45,203 nucleotides of DNA, from NCBI GenBank assembly GCA_002900555.1, contig MUGD01000003.1, forward strand, positions 1 to 45,203, read 5' to 3'. A program made the position numbers and the translations under genes. The stretch comes from Thermoplasmata archaeon M9B2D. GTDB lineage: Archaea > Thermoplasmatota > E2 > DHVEG-1. The notes beneath the pieces were generated by a model. That model saw only the letters and a program-made list of their open reading frames with translations, did no database searches and was not told where the DNA came from. Positions within the stretch are counted from its first letter, which is position 1. Each line of letters opens with the position of its first letter. Positions 16,386 to 25,551 of the stretch are shown piece after piece.

Positions 16386-17432
16386 TTATAGATTGTTTTT
16401 AATATAATTAATGACCATGTCAATCGTTGGATGGATAACCGCTGATGAAGAAATATACTGACCTGCAGCTATGTTTGCAAACAGTAATCGTTCGTCATCT
16501 GCAAACCCAAGTAAATCTGCGAAGATATTCGCCGCGTTCCATGCATCACCTGCACCTGTGAGTCGGTATATTGTCGAAAGTGGAATGGTTTGTATCACTG
16601 TTGATGTGCTATGAACCGAACTAGAAAAAAACGATGTATGCAAATCAATACGTGCTGGTATGTTCTTTTTCAATGTTTCCGCTGCGGTAATCATTTCAGC
16701 CTGTGTCATACAATCGGATTGACTATAATATCGTAGTTCGTTTTCGTTAAGTCCAAAAATATCCAAGTTAGGGTTCATAAGCACTTTTTTGACAAGCGTT
16801 GGGATCTCATGGCGACGAGGGGAGGGATCACCAGAATCAAAGAATGTTCTCACATTATGTTTCTTTGCCATCTCGAAAACCTTGTAGGCCAGGTCGGTTC
16901 CAAAATGATTCAGATTCCAGTTTGTTACCCCCACCAGGTTTGCAGATGCAATCAGTTCGTAATCATGATTAGTTAATTGCTCAAAGGCAAACGTGGCAAC
17001 CGACCCGGGATCGCCAAGCATGATATTTGCATGCTGTTTTTGAAGCTCTATCACTGTGGTAAGGGCAAGTGCTCCATTGCGTTTCACCCCTGAAAGATCC
17101 ACACCGTTTTTACCTAAGAAGTATTCAAGGACATAGAAGCCAAAAGGGTCGGTTTGACAAATCAGATGACTGCGTATGCCAAGACGTGCAAGACCAAGAG
17201 CAGTATTGGCGGCATTTCCACCCTGATGGATTTGTTGGGGGATTCCAGGGATGTTTCCCCCTCCTTGTTCGGCAATGGTTCTTATGTCATCGCATGTCTG
17301 TTCAAGAGAATCGAAACGAAGAACATGATCAACAAAGAAATCAGGGAGCATAACGACATGTAAGTCTGGGAGGTTCTTTCGATCAATATCCTGTAATCTC
17401 TGTAATAATCGTTTCTGAAGGGATAACTCCAT
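16386..17432 (-). CDS. PfkB-family (ribokinase-like) sugar or nucleoside kinase
   Basis: The 348-residue protein has the two PfkB signatures: the substrate-side GGNAANTALGLARLG (from residue 71) and the C-terminal TGAGDAW with the catalytic Asp. ATP-dependent phosphorylation of a sugar or nucleoside is expected. The N-terminal 50 residues and an acidic VDHVLRFDSLEQ segment are compatible with a carbohydrate kinase. The real substrate is not visible, and no pathway gene lies beside it. It converges with the HD gene. Confidence 0.82.
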   Translation of the reverse strand: MELSLQKRLLQRLQDIDRKNLPDLHVVMLPDFFVDHVLRFDSLEQTCDDIRTIAEQGGGNIPGIPQQIHQGGNAANTALGLARLGIRSHLICQTDPFGFYVLEYFLGKNGVDLSGVKRNGALALTTVIELQKQHANIMLGDPGSVATFAFEQLTNHDYELIASANLVGVTNWNLNHFGTDLAYKVFEMAKKHNVRTFFDSGDPSPRRHEIPTLVKKVLMNPNLDIFGLNENELRYYSQSDCMTQAEMITAAETLKKNIPARIDLHTSFFSSSVHSTSTVIQTIPLSTIYRLTGAGDAWNAANIFADLLGFADDERLLFANIAAGQYISSSAVIHPTIDMVINYIKNNL

Positions 17433-17640
17433 GTACGCACCACAGCAGTATCATATTCCCTCTATTTTAGCTTGAATGCTTTTCTCTTTTGTGTTTGTGA
17501 CCAAAAAAATCATAAAAAATCTATCAAATAGAGAAAATTATATATAGGAGGTCCGTACAGATATATTGCGGATTAATTAACAACTTCAAAGGCAGGAAGC
17601 GATCAAAGAGAGAATGAAAACGTAATGGAAAGGAATTTTT

Positions 17641-18048
17641 ATGACAATTATTACATTAGATGATTTATCGAAAGCTATCGCAAATCGTGTTGGGATTGAT
17701 ATTGAGGAAGCACGACGTGACGCCGGGTTTGTCATGGATATCTTCGGGTTTGACGACCGGGTCATTGACAATGTACTTGACCCTGAAGATCGACAGCTGT
17801 TCTACATCCTGGAAGAAGAAGGTATGCTTACGACTGAACGGGAGGAAACGACTCTGTACGATGGACGGGAATGGCGTACCCATTACTGGCGTCTGAAAAA
17901 GGATACAATCGCTCGGTATTCAAAGGAAAACAACCCGGAACGCAGCGTAGTTATTGTTGATAAGAAACAGGCGAAGAATTTCTCTGATGAAGACATCTAT
18001 GGCACTATCGATGAGGACATGTGGACGACAACCAGAAAAATAGGATAA
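17641..18048 (+). CDS. Small winged-helix-like archaeal protein (DUF6015-like)
   Basis: The 135-residue protein has an N-terminal helical part (about 1-45) and a middle segment (LFYILEEEGMLTTEREE, then DGREWRTHYWRLKK) that looks like the last helix and wing of a winged helix-turn-helix. It resembles, from memory, the DUF6015 family of Thermoplasmata; that assignment should be treated as tentative. AAGGA lies eight bases upstream of the ATG. A TATA element near 17537-17547 would give a leader of about 75 nt. A transcriptional regulator is plausible but not shown. Confidence 0.6.
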   Translation: MTIITLDDLSKAIANRVGIDIEEARRDAGFVMDIFGFDDRVIDNVLDPEDRQLFYILEEEGMLTTEREETTLYDGREWRTHYWRLKKDTIARYSKENNPERSVVIVDKKQAKNFSDEDIYGTIDEDMWTTTRKIG

Positions 18049-18051
18049 GAG

Positions 18052-18085
18052 GATTTTCCTTTTTTTCTGCCTTCGTTTTTCTTTG
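18052..18085 (+). terminator. T-rich terminator
   Basis: Three T-tracts (TTTTCC, TTTTTTTCTG, GTTTTTCTTT) follow the stop of the preceding small gene. Confidence 0.4.
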
Positions 18086-18152
18086 ATAAACTTAATAAAT
18101 TCCTTTTAGTTGTGGAGTCTCTTATACAAGAGTTTCTTTCTTGGGTGAGTGT

Positions 18153-19322
18153 ATGGCAAAACGAAAGATTATCATAAGTTCAGAATCTGTCACCGAAGGA
18201 CATCCAGATAAGATGTGTGATCTGATATCAGATGCAATTCTTGATGAAGCGCTTCGGCAGGATAAAAACTCACGAGTTGCGATTGAGACAGCGACAAAGA
18301 ACGGGGGAGTGATGGTCTTTGGTGAGATGACAACGGAGGCGTATATTGATATCCCGCATGTGGTCCGTGATACCATCAAAAAGATTGGGTACACCAAATC
18401 AGAATATGGTATCGAATGGGAAACCTGCTCTGTATGGGTTCAGATAACGGAGCAAAGCCCAGATATCTCCCAAGGTGTTACCGCGATAAAAAACCTCCAC
18501 AAAGAGCAAGGTGCAGGCGACCAAGGGATGATGTATGGGTACGCCTGTAACGAAACAAAGGAATTCATGCCCGTACCAATCCTTCTTGCACATAAACTGA
18601 CGAAACGTTTATCAGAAATGAGAAAATCTAGCAGAATCCCGTACTTAAGACCTGATGGTAAATCCCAGGTTTCAATCGAATATGACGAAAAAGGAAAACC
18701 CCTTCGCGCCCATACGATTGTCGTTTCGACTCAGCACGATGGCGGTGTTTCCAATGAGCGAATTCGAAAAGATGTGCTTGAAACGATCATTAACCCTGTG
18801 TGTAATGAATGGATCGATAAGGATACCATTTATCACGTCAACCCAACAGGATCATTTGTCCGTGGCGGGCCATACGCCGATGCTGGTTTAACAGGGAGAA
18901 AGATTATCGTCGACACCTATGGTGGTATCGGCAGACATGGCGGTGGAGCATTCTCGGGAAAAGACCCAAGCAAGGTCGATCGCAGCGCTGCGTATGCGAC
19001 ACGGTACATCGCAAAAAACATCGTTGCCGCAGGTATTGCTGAGAAATGTGAAATCCAGTTTGCGTATGCAATCGGTGTCGCCGAACCGGTTTCTATCAAC
19101 ATTGAATGCTTTGGGACGAATAAGATTTCTCTTGACAAAATAGAGACGCTCATCAAAGAATTTTTTCCAATAAAACCTGCTGATATTATCAGACAACTAG
19201 ATCTGCGTCGACCAATATTTAAGAACACCGCGGCGTATGGTCATTTTGGACGGGAAGAACCTGATTTTACCTGGGAGAAGCTTGACAAGGTAAAACTTTT
19301 AAAAAGTGATGCGAAGATATAA
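18153..19322 (+). CDS. metK: S-adenosylmethionine synthetase, bacterial type
   Basis: It makes S-adenosylmethionine from methionine and ATP. Bacterial/eukaryotic-type signatures are complete: GHPDK (16-20), [12 protein letters not shown], and [19 protein letters not shown]. Length (389 residues) is normal for the family. ATG 18153 is chosen over the in-frame TTG at 18141 because GGTGAG sits just ahead of it. Most archaea use a divergent archaeal MAT instead, so this copy probably reflects ancient transfer from bacteria. Several radical SAM proteins and methyltransferases in the window would use its product. Confidence 0.93.
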   Translation: MAKRKIIISSESVTEGHPDKMCDLISDAILDEALRQDKNSRVAIETATKNGGVMVFGEMTTEAYIDIPHVVRDTIKKIGYTKSEYGIEWETCSVWVQITEQSPDISQGVTAIKNLHKEQGAGDQGMMYGYACNETKEFMPVPILLAHKLTKRLSEMRKSSRIPYLRPDGKSQVSIEYDEKGKPLRAHTIVVSTQHDGGVSNERIRKDVLETIINPVCNEWIDKDTIYHVNPTGSFVRGGPYADAGLTGRKIIVDTYGGIGRHGGGAFSGKDPSKVDRSAAYATRYIAKNIVAAGIAEKCEIQFAYAIGVAEPVSINIECFGTNKISLDKIETLIKEFFPIKPADIIRQLDLRRPIFKNTAAYGHFGREEPDFTWEKLDKVKLLKSDAKI

Positions 19323-19367
19323 CTAGGTAGTAGTTATTGTAAAAATCAGGAATTACATTCTTAGGTA

Positions 19368-19793
19368 TTAATCCGAGACATCTACCTTATATAACTCAAA
19401 GTGTCTGGGACATTGTATTTTTCCATAAATTTTTTTGATTGTAAATGGTTTTCCATTTTGAATTGTGGTAGTGGCACAAATATCAAATGAGTCGCAGCCG
19501 ATATTTTTGCAATCCTTCTTTTCTATTGTTATCGTTGCTCCCTCAGGTTGCTCTTTGGTAATTGCTACGGTCAACGGGAGTTCTTCTACCTCTACGACAA
19601 TCACACGTCCTTCATGTATGGTACACTCATGGTATTTATCCCTTAGTTTAGTAATACGGTAGCTTCGTCCTGGTTTAAGGTTAAAACAAACGGTTTTAAG
19701 TTGACAGTTTCTGCATTCACTGTTTGAACCGAGGTACGTGAAATCTGTTCCTTCCACCGCAAGTTGTTCACCAACAAGAGTCACTAGAACCAT
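19368..19793 (-). CDS. UPF0179 family cysteine-rich protein
   Basis: The 141-residue protein has the archaeal UPF0179 start (VTLVGEQLAVEGTDF) and eight cysteines, the first in C-x2-C-x5-C (27, 30, 36) and later ones in DCKNIGC, FDIC and QCPRHFE. The pattern suggests Fe-S or zinc binding, but no function is established. Its ATG overlaps the egsA stop by one base (TAATG), so it is cotranscribed with that lipid gene. Confidence 0.8.
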   Translation of the reverse strand: MVLVTLVGEQLAVEGTDFTYLGSNSECRNCQLKTVCFNLKPGRSYRITKLRDKYHECTIHEGRVIVVEVEELPLTVAITKEQPEGATITIEKKDCKNIGCDSFDICATTTIQNGKPFTIKKIYGKIQCPRHFELYKVDVSD

Positions 19794-20887
19794 TATGTCA
19801 CTCCAGTTATCTTCGCAAGTTTCTTTGCAGCATCCTCTGTTAATCCAAGTTCACCAAGGATGGTATATCGATCAGGACGAATTTTCTGCGCGCCCATAAG
19901 CGCCTGAATAATTTTTTTCTTTGGGATGTTTAGTTCTTTGGCGGTTACCGGAGCTCCGATCATTTTTAATGCATCGCGGATTTGCTGCCAATCCCCACCA
20001 TGAAGATACATCATCATGATGGAACCGACTCCACATTGTTCTCCATGTAATGCTTTTCCTGGTGCAATGGAATCAAGCATGTGGGAAAACATATGTTCAG
20101 CGCCAGAGGCAGGGCGTGTGTTTCCAGCAACACTCATTGCGACCCCTGAAACGACCATGCATTTTATCGCCTGCCAGACCGCTTCTTCTAGTCCTGTCCG
20201 AATATCTTCTGCTTTCTTGAGTAGCAGTTGAGAGGAAGTGGTTGAAAGTGATGCAGCAAAGGTACTGAATTCTTCGTCTTTTAATCGATGAGCAAGCTCC
20301 CAATCTTTGACCGCGGTAAGATTCGATATCACATCAGCGCATCCTGAGGCAAGCATCCGATAGGGAGCTCTCATGATCACTGCGGTGTCAGCAAGCACTG
20401 CCATGGGAGAGATTGCGGTTTTTGAGATGGACCCTTTTTTGTCTTTTAATGCCGCACGGGGTGATGCCATGCCATCATGCGAAGCAGACGTAGGGACACT
20501 AACAAAGTTTGTTGATAGTTCATAGGCGGCACATTTAGTAACATCGATTACAGAACCGCCGCCAACGCCAAGGAGGAAATCAGATCCTGTTCTTTTTGCT
20601 TCTTTTACAACTGTGTTGACTTCTCGAATTGTAGGCCATGCGGGAAGTACATCTCGTTTTATCAAGGGTAATGAAAGGACAACCATGTTGACGTCATACC
20701 CAGCACCAGAAAGTATCTTTTCGATTCGATCGCCAGATATCTTCTTGGTGTTCTTGTCGCAGACAAGAAGAAGGCTGTTACTTGGTGCCAGATGATTGCA
20801 TATTCCTTTTATTTGGTCGGTTGTGTTATGACCAACGATGACTTCTCTAGGGAAAATCATCGTTTTGAATTTGGTAAATCGCTCCAT
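19793..20887 (-). CDS. egsA: sn-Glycerol-1-phosphate dehydrogenase
   Basis: The enzyme reduces dihydroxyacetone phosphate to sn-glycerol-1-phosphate with NAD(P)H, which sets the stereochemistry of archaeal membrane lipids. The 364-residue sequence has the GGGSVIDVTK nucleotide motif and zinc ligands in SASHDGMASPRA, GAEHMFSHML and LHGEQCG. Length and motif order match archaeal EgsA. It is the clearest marker that the window is archaeal. It is the first gene of a two-gene unit with UPF0179. Confidence 0.95.
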   Translation of the reverse strand: MERFTKFKTMIFPREVIVGHNTTDQIKGICNHLAPSNSLLLVCDKNTKKISGDRIEKILSGAGYDVNMVVLSLPLIKRDVLPAWPTIREVNTVVKEAKRTGSDFLLGVGGGSVIDVTKCAAYELSTNFVSVPTSASHDGMASPRAALKDKKGSISKTAISPMAVLADTAVIMRAPYRMLASGCADVISNLTAVKDWELAHRLKDEEFSTFAASLSTTSSQLLLKKAEDIRTGLEEAVWQAIKCMVVSGVAMSVAGNTRPASGAEHMFSHMLDSIAPGKALHGEQCGVGSIMMMYLHGGDWQQIRDALKMIGAPVTAKELNIPKKKIIQALMGAQKIRPDRYTILGELGLTEDAAKKLAKITGVT

Positions 20888-21110
20888 AGTTGTTTCGGGG
20901 GAGTAATCTACAGGTTTATTATATTTTCTTTATGGTGTACCGGAAGCTTTATTAATCACTCCATAAGAAATTAACGTTTCTCGAGATGGTCCGTTGATGA
21001 TAATCCCACTCTCAAATGCTTTTTAAGATGCTCGTAGGTTTTATTCCTGTTGCTTTTTTATAAACGGCTTTCTCTCCATCTCTCTTAAAACACTTGACAT
21101 AAGAATGGTA

Positions 21111-22217
21111 TTAGAGAATCACGTAGAAATCTAATATATCAAGAGAAGAGAGATTGTGATTGTTGGTTGCTTTCACCGTCATTGTATGCAGTCCGCGTGT
21201 TGCTTCGAGATCCCAGGTAAAAGGCGCTTCTGTATCGACATGTTTTGATACATCATCGATAAAGAACTCAATTGAATTTGTGTTTTCCGCTGTGACTTGT
21301 ACGGTAAGAGACCCAAAAATCCGGGCTGCCGCATTCTGGAGAGGGAGTTTTTTCAAAAGTGTGGGGATTGCTCTTCCAAATAGATAGGTTCGATAGTAGA
21401 ATGGGGCGTCGATATATACTTTCGGGACGTCTGGTTTTAGATTTCCATATACGCCCTCGACATACATAACCCCCGTATCTTCCCCATACCATTCAGCTAT
21501 CATATCTGCATCATAGGACATCCGGAACCAGCCGTTCTCCCCCCATTTCGTGCCCCAGCTGTTTTTTACAATCCAACAGCTCTTGCTATCGTCGTAGCCA
21601 ACGATGGTAACGACATGACCTGCCACCGGTTTTCCTATATGATGTCTGTATACGCCTCCGAAATAGAAAAAGAAATCTCTCCAGAATCTGATGCAGATGA
21701 CAAGCGGTCCATGTTCTATGAGTGCCTGTTTCATTGCGTTGACGTCATGATCGACCCAGCCCCATTCAGTGATTTTCACGGTGCGGTTTTCCCATCCAGG
21801 AAGACTTTCAAAAGGGTAATCCATTGGTCGATGTGGTTCAGGGAAGCATCCTTCATCGGGGACACCATATTCCATAAGATAGTTTGCGGCATCAACGAGG
21901 TTGACGTATCCTTCCTCGATGGTCCCTCCTGCATAATAGTACAGGTGATTGTCTGAAAGATCTGGGGTATAGAGTTCCTGGAGTTGATACTGCATTTTTG
22001 TTTCTAGGGCTGCACAGAGAGCATACGCCTCGCAGGTTGGTGCGGGTGACTGATCTTTAATAGGAGTTGTATAATCGGTTCCATTGATATCTCGCCAACT
22101 GAATGAAGGAGGTAACAGAAGCATTTCTTGAATGGTATCGTTTTTCGTGAAGCTTGCTTGAGTTAATGGTAGGAGTAGTAGTACTATCCAGACGATTCCA
22201 AGTGTTTTTTTTATCAT
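21111..22217 (-). CDS. Secreted papain-family (C1) cysteine protease with Ig-like tail
   Basis: The 368-residue protein has a signal peptide (about 1-21), a papain-like catalytic domain (about 36-255) and a C-terminal Ig-like domain (about 265-368). The triad is visible: Q56 and C62 in KDQSPAPTCEAYAL, His in AGHVVTIVGYD and Asn in VKNSWGTKWGENGWF. The usual GSCW around the nucleophile is changed to PTCE, yet all catalytic residues remain. It should degrade proteins outside the cell. The tail resembles the Ig-like end of the exported CxxC protein at 6827-8323. Confidence 0.87.
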   Translation of the reverse strand: MIKKTLGIVWIVLLLLPLTQASFTKNDTIQEMLLLPPSFSWRDINGTDYTTPIKDQSPAPTCEAYALCAALETKMQYQLQELYTPDLSDNHLYYYAGGTIEEGYVNLVDAANYLMEYGVPDEGCFPEPHRPMDYPFESLPGWENRTVKITEWGWVDHDVNAMKQALIEHGPLVICIRFWRDFFFYFGGVYRHHIGKPVAGHVVTIVGYDDSKSCWIVKNSWGTKWGENGWFRMSYDADMIAEWYGEDTGVMYVEGVYGNLKPDVPKVYIDAPFYYRTYLFGRAIPTLLKKLPLQNAAARIFGSLTVQVTAENTNSIEFFIDDVSKHVDTEAPFTWDLEATRGLHTMTVKATNNHNLSSLDILDFYVIL

Positions 22218-22289
22218 ATTTCCCCGTTATTATACATTATATTTTTCCTTTATAATAATTCGTACGTTCAATAAAAAGAGGAAGGTACA

Positions 22290-22298
22290 TTAATATAT
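22290..22298 (+). promoter_or_regulatory. Box A promoter for the DUF63 gene
   Basis: TTAATATAT is preceded by a purine-rich stretch (AGAGGAAGG) that would serve as BRE. Its centre is about 29 nt before ATG 22323, which supports a leaderless start. Confidence 0.5.
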
Positions 22299-22322
22299 GC
22301 TCGTTTTCTTAGTCCTGTGAAT

Positions 22323-23534
22323 ATGAGCCTTCCAACGATAACCGCACACCAAAAAATTGTCTTATCACTTGGGATATTACTTGGGATTCTTGCAGCGATC
22401 GTTTTAGGGTATCTCCTTGCACCGACTCTGATTTACGACCAATGGATCTGGAAATACTACTGGGGTCCCGTGGTTGCTGATGCGACTGGCCATTCGGTCT
22501 CACATAATGGTGTCGTTGCTCAGGAGGGATACACGCTAATTTCTGAGATTACCTACGGAATCATCCTTGTCTGCGCCCTCTATGCGTTATATAAGCTATT
22601 AAAAAAACTTGCCATACGTATTGACTGGTATTTCTGCCTTGCACTGTTTCCCTATATCCTGTTTGGTCCAGTGACGCGTGTCCTGGAGGACACCAATTAT
22701 TTCACTGAACCTTTTGTGTATTGGTTCATATCACCACTCATATACTTTCAGACAGCCTTTTTTGTCCTTATCTTTCTTTTTTTAGGCTACCATCTGCAAA
22801 AAAAAGCATTTTCCCTAAAAAAAACTCTTCTAATTCTCCTAGCATTGTTTCTGCTTATTGACGTGACCTATACGTTTCTCTGGGTTTTGGGATTTGACTA
22901 CGGTGCGTCTATCATTGAACCCTGGTTCTTCTATATGCTGTCCTTTTTCGCTTTTCTTCCTCTGCTTTACCGTTTTCTTAAGAAACAGACAGTGACGATA
23001 AATACTGTTATTTTTTCAGGGGGACTACTTATTGTCGTTCCATGTTTTTTCCTTGTCGGACGATGGATGGTAGGCGATCAATGGAGCAGTTCCTCTGGTA
23101 CCTATCTAAATGTTTTATGGCTGATTCTGGGTCTTGTTAGTCTGATTGTTGGTATCGTTGCGCTCGTTGCATGGGTTTTTCGGAACAACGAGGGTATCAC
23201 AGTGTACAAGCATCCCTTGAATCTCTCGATGCTTGGGGGGCATCTGATTGATGGGATAACGAGTTACATCAGCATCTATGATCCTTTGCAGATGGGGTTA
23301 CCGTCCTATATCGAGAAGCATCCTGCGTCAAACACACTTATGGAGGTATGGCCGCCGTTATTTCCAATCGTCAAGTTTCTCTTGATTATCCTAGTGATTT
23401 TTGTTTTCGATATCTATTACAAGAAGGAGTTGGAGCGATATCCACGGTTGATTAACCTTCTTAAAATCGGCATCTTCATTCTTGGTGTCTCCCCAGGGTT
23501 ACGGGATTTACTACGTGTTACTATGGGAGTATAG
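22323..23534 (+). CDS. DUF63 family archaeal membrane protein
   Basis: This polytopic membrane protein of about 403 residues has roughly ten hydrophobic segments. The YYWGPVVADATG and LFGPVTRVLEDTNYF segments match the archaeal DUF63 family, whose function is unknown. ATG 22323 is used; GTG 22317 is an in-frame alternative. No ribosome site is visible, in keeping with a leaderless transcript. Confidence 0.75.
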   Translation: MSLPTITAHQKIVLSLGILLGILAAIVLGYLLAPTLIYDQWIWKYYWGPVVADATGHSVSHNGVVAQEGYTLISEITYGIILVCALYALYKLLKKLAIRIDWYFCLALFPYILFGPVTRVLEDTNYFTEPFVYWFISPLIYFQTAFFVLIFLFLGYHLQKKAFSLKKTLLILLALFLLIDVTYTFLWVLGFDYGASIIEPWFFYMLSFFAFLPLLYRFLKKQTVTINTVIFSGGLLIVVPCFFLVGRWMVGDQWSSSSGTYLNVLWLILGLVSLIVGIVALVAWVFRNNEGITVYKHPLNLSMLGGHLIDGITSYISIYDPLQMGLPSYIEKHPASNTLMEVWPPLFPIVKFLLIILVIFVFDIYYKKELERYPRLINLLKIGIFILGVSPGLRDLLRVTMGV

Positions 23535-23567
23535 GACTCTTTGTCATACAAAAAAATTGGACAACAG

Positions 23568-23576
23568 AATTATAAA
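23568..23576 (+). promoter_or_regulatory. Box A promoter for lipA
   Basis: AATTATAAA(C) is centred about 29 nt before ATG 23602 and could start a transcript covering lipA, both ligase parts and phzF. Confidence 0.45.
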
Positions 23577-23601
23577 CACCAATGGTTTTTCTTTGCGTAT
23601 C

Positions 23602-24447
23602 ATGAGACGTCATCCGAATTGGCTTAAGGTACGAATTGGTGGAGGAGAAAATTTTTCTAAAGTAAAAAATCTCCTTAGGTCTGCGAAGTTACATACGATC
23701 TGCGAGGAGGCAAAATGCCCAAATATCGCTGAATGTTTTGGTAATGGAACCGCTGTTTTTTTAATTCTTGGAAACGTTTGTACCCGAAACTGTCGTTACT
23801 GTAATGTCGCTCATGGTTCACCTGACCGCTTAAACCCAAATGAGCCACGAGATGTCGCTGAGAGCGTACGGATTCTTGGATTGAAGTACGTGGTGGTTAC
23901 GTCGGTGACACGCGATGATCTTACCGATGGTGGCGCAGGTGTTTTTTATGACACCATAAAAGCGATACGGATTTTGAATGAACCCTGTAAAATCGAGGTG
24001 TTAATCCCGGATTTCCAAGCAGATTTAGGAGCGATACAAAAAATAGTTGATGCATCTCCGGATGTTATTAACCATAATATCGAGGTTGTCGAAGAGTTAT
24101 TCCCGGTGATCCGACCGCAAGGAAACTACCAGCGAAGCTTGGAAGTCTTACAGGCGGTAAAGAGAAAAAAGAGAGACATTCCAACGAAATCCGGATTTAT
24201 GGTAGGACTTGGGGAAACAATCGAACAGATCCATGCGACACTGCGTGATTTGAAAGACGCTGAGGTTGATTTTTTAACGATTGGTCAGTACCTCCAACCG
24301 ACACGGGCACATGCAGAGGTGAAGAAATATTATACGCCAGAGGAGTTTTCAGAGATGAAGACTGTTGCTCTTCACATGGGTTTTTTGCATGTCGAGTCAG
24401 GACCGCTTGTTAGAAGCTCCTATCATGCAGAGAATGCACTGCTGTAG
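23602..24447 (+). CDS. lipA: Lipoyl synthase
   Basis: This radical SAM enzyme inserts two sulfurs into protein-bound octanoyl groups to make lipoate. Both clusters are present: the auxiliary site C34-x4-C39-x5-C45 and the radical SAM site C60-x3-C64-x2-C67, plus the C-terminal RSSYHAE that ligates the auxiliary cluster. The frame is open further upstream within the DUF63 gene, but ATG 23602 gives the expected N-terminus (RRHPNWLKV) and 281 residues. It is followed by the two lipoate-ligase parts. Confidence 0.93.
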   Translation: MRRHPNWLKVRIGGGENFSKVKNLLRSAKLHTICEEAKCPNIAECFGNGTAVFLILGNVCTRNCRYCNVAHGSPDRLNPNEPRDVAESVRILGLKYVVVTSVTRDDLTDGGAGVFYDTIKAIRILNEPCKIEVLIPDFQADLGAIQKIVDASPDVINHNIEVVEELFPVIRPQGNYQRSLEVLQAVKRKKRDIPTKSGFMVGLGETIEQIHATLRDLKDAEVDFLTIGQYLQPTRAHAEVKKYYTPEEFSEMKTVALHMGFLHVESGPLVRSSYHAENALL

Positions 24448-24463
24448 CCGTTTTGAGAACAGA

Positions 24464-24784
24464 ATGTTAAAAAAAGATAAACCCATATCCATGAGGACCA
24501 TGAGATCCCACTCTATCTATAAAGTCCCTCGGGGGAAGTTACTGAAAATCGCTGTTGAATACGATGAACGAAAGAATGTTATCAAGGACATTCGAATCAC
24601 AGGCGATTTTTTCGTCTACCCTGAAGAAGCAGTAGAACTGATGGAACGAGAAATCCATGGTACTGTGATGGAAAAACAACAATTACTTAGGAAGATCCAA
24701 TCAATCATCAGTGAGCATCATATCGAGTTTATCGGACTGGATGCGGAAGGTCTTGTACAAGGAATTTTGATGTGTAGAGTATGA
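24464..24784 (+). CDS. lplB: Lipoate-protein ligase accessory (C-terminal domain) protein
   Basis: About 106 residues resemble the separate C-terminal domain of archaeal lipoate ligases: YKVPRGKLLKIAVEYD, then ITGDFFVYPEEAVELMER. In Thermoplasma acidophilum this small protein is needed with LplA to adenylate lipoate. The start is uncertain; ATGs at 24464, 24491 and 24500 are in frame, and 24464 is the first after the lipA stop. Its stop overlaps the lplA start (ATGA), so the two subunits are translationally coupled. Confidence 0.75.
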   Translation: MLKKDKPISMRTMRSHSIYKVPRGKLLKIAVEYDERKNVIKDIRITGDFFVYPEEAVELMEREIHGTVMEKQQLLRKIQSIISEHHIEFIGLDAEGLVQGILMCRV

Positions 24785-25545
24785 AAGAGCAGTGGAGATT
24801 GATACAAACCGGTATGAACACCGCGTTTTCCAATATGGCGATAGACCAGGCGATACTTGTGGCAAATAGTAAAGGGAAGGTCCCTCCGACAGTACGGTTC
24901 TACGGATGGATGCCCCCTGCCATTTCGATTGGCTATTTCCAGAGTTTAACAGATGAGATTGATATTCAAGCCTGTGAGCGGTTTGGTGTTGATTACGTTC
25001 GAAGAATCACAGGTGGGGGGGCTGTGTTTCATGAGAAGGAATTAACGTATAGTATTGTGATTCCGGAATCTCATGTGGAAATCCCAAAAAATATCATGGC
25101 AAGCTACGGTAGGATTTGTGGAGCTGTTATAAAGGGTCTTCAGCATATTGGAATTGAGAGCATCTATGCTCCTATTAATGACATTGTGGCTGGTGGACGA
25201 AAGATCTCAGGGAACGCTCAGACAAGAAAGTTGCAAACAGTCTTGCAGCATGGGACGGTTCTTATGGACGTTGATGTCAATAAAATGTTTTCTGTGCTAC
25301 GGGTCCCTAATGAAAAGATAAAGGATAAGCTTATCGCTGATGTAAAACAGAGGGTTACGTCCGTGAGGCATCTTCTAGGAAAGGAGATGCGTTTTACGCA
25401 AGTCGCAGAAGCAATGAAGACGGGTTTTGAGGAAGAATTTCATGTGGAGCTAATTGATGGTATGTTACGTAAAGAAGAAATTGCCTTGGCAGAGCAATTT
25501 GAAAAAGAACGTTTCTCTGCCAAGCAGTGGAACCATCGACGGTGA
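24781..25545 (+). CDS. lplA: Lipoate-protein ligase catalytic subunit
   Basis: The 254-residue protein of the biotin/lipoate A/B ligase family has the RRITGGGAVFH motif (74-84) and the catalytic Lys (K141) in GGRKISGNAQ. It transfers lipoate or octanoate to the carrier lysine of 2-oxoacid dehydrogenase E2 or glycine cleavage H protein. The C-terminal accessory domain is missing and is encoded by the preceding gene. With lipA it forms a lipoylation set; the acceptor proteins are not in this window. Confidence 0.87.
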   Translation: MKEQWRLIQTGMNTAFSNMAIDQAILVANSKGKVPPTVRFYGWMPPAISIGYFQSLTDEIDIQACERFGVDYVRRITGGGAVFHEKELTYSIVIPESHVEIPKNIMASYGRICGAVIKGLQHIGIESIYAPINDIVAGGRKISGNAQTRKLQTVLQHGTVLMDVDVNKMFSVLRVPNEKIKDKLIADVKQRVTSVRHLLGKEMRFTQVAEAMKTGFEEEFHVELIDGMLRKEEIALAEQFEKERFSAKQWNHRR

Positions 25546-25551
25546 GGTGCA

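Noticed and set aside
17545..17640. GGAGGT at about 17547 as the ribosome site of a small upstream ORF
   Set aside because: The only frames after it are a few codons long; it is more likely part of the leader of the following gene.
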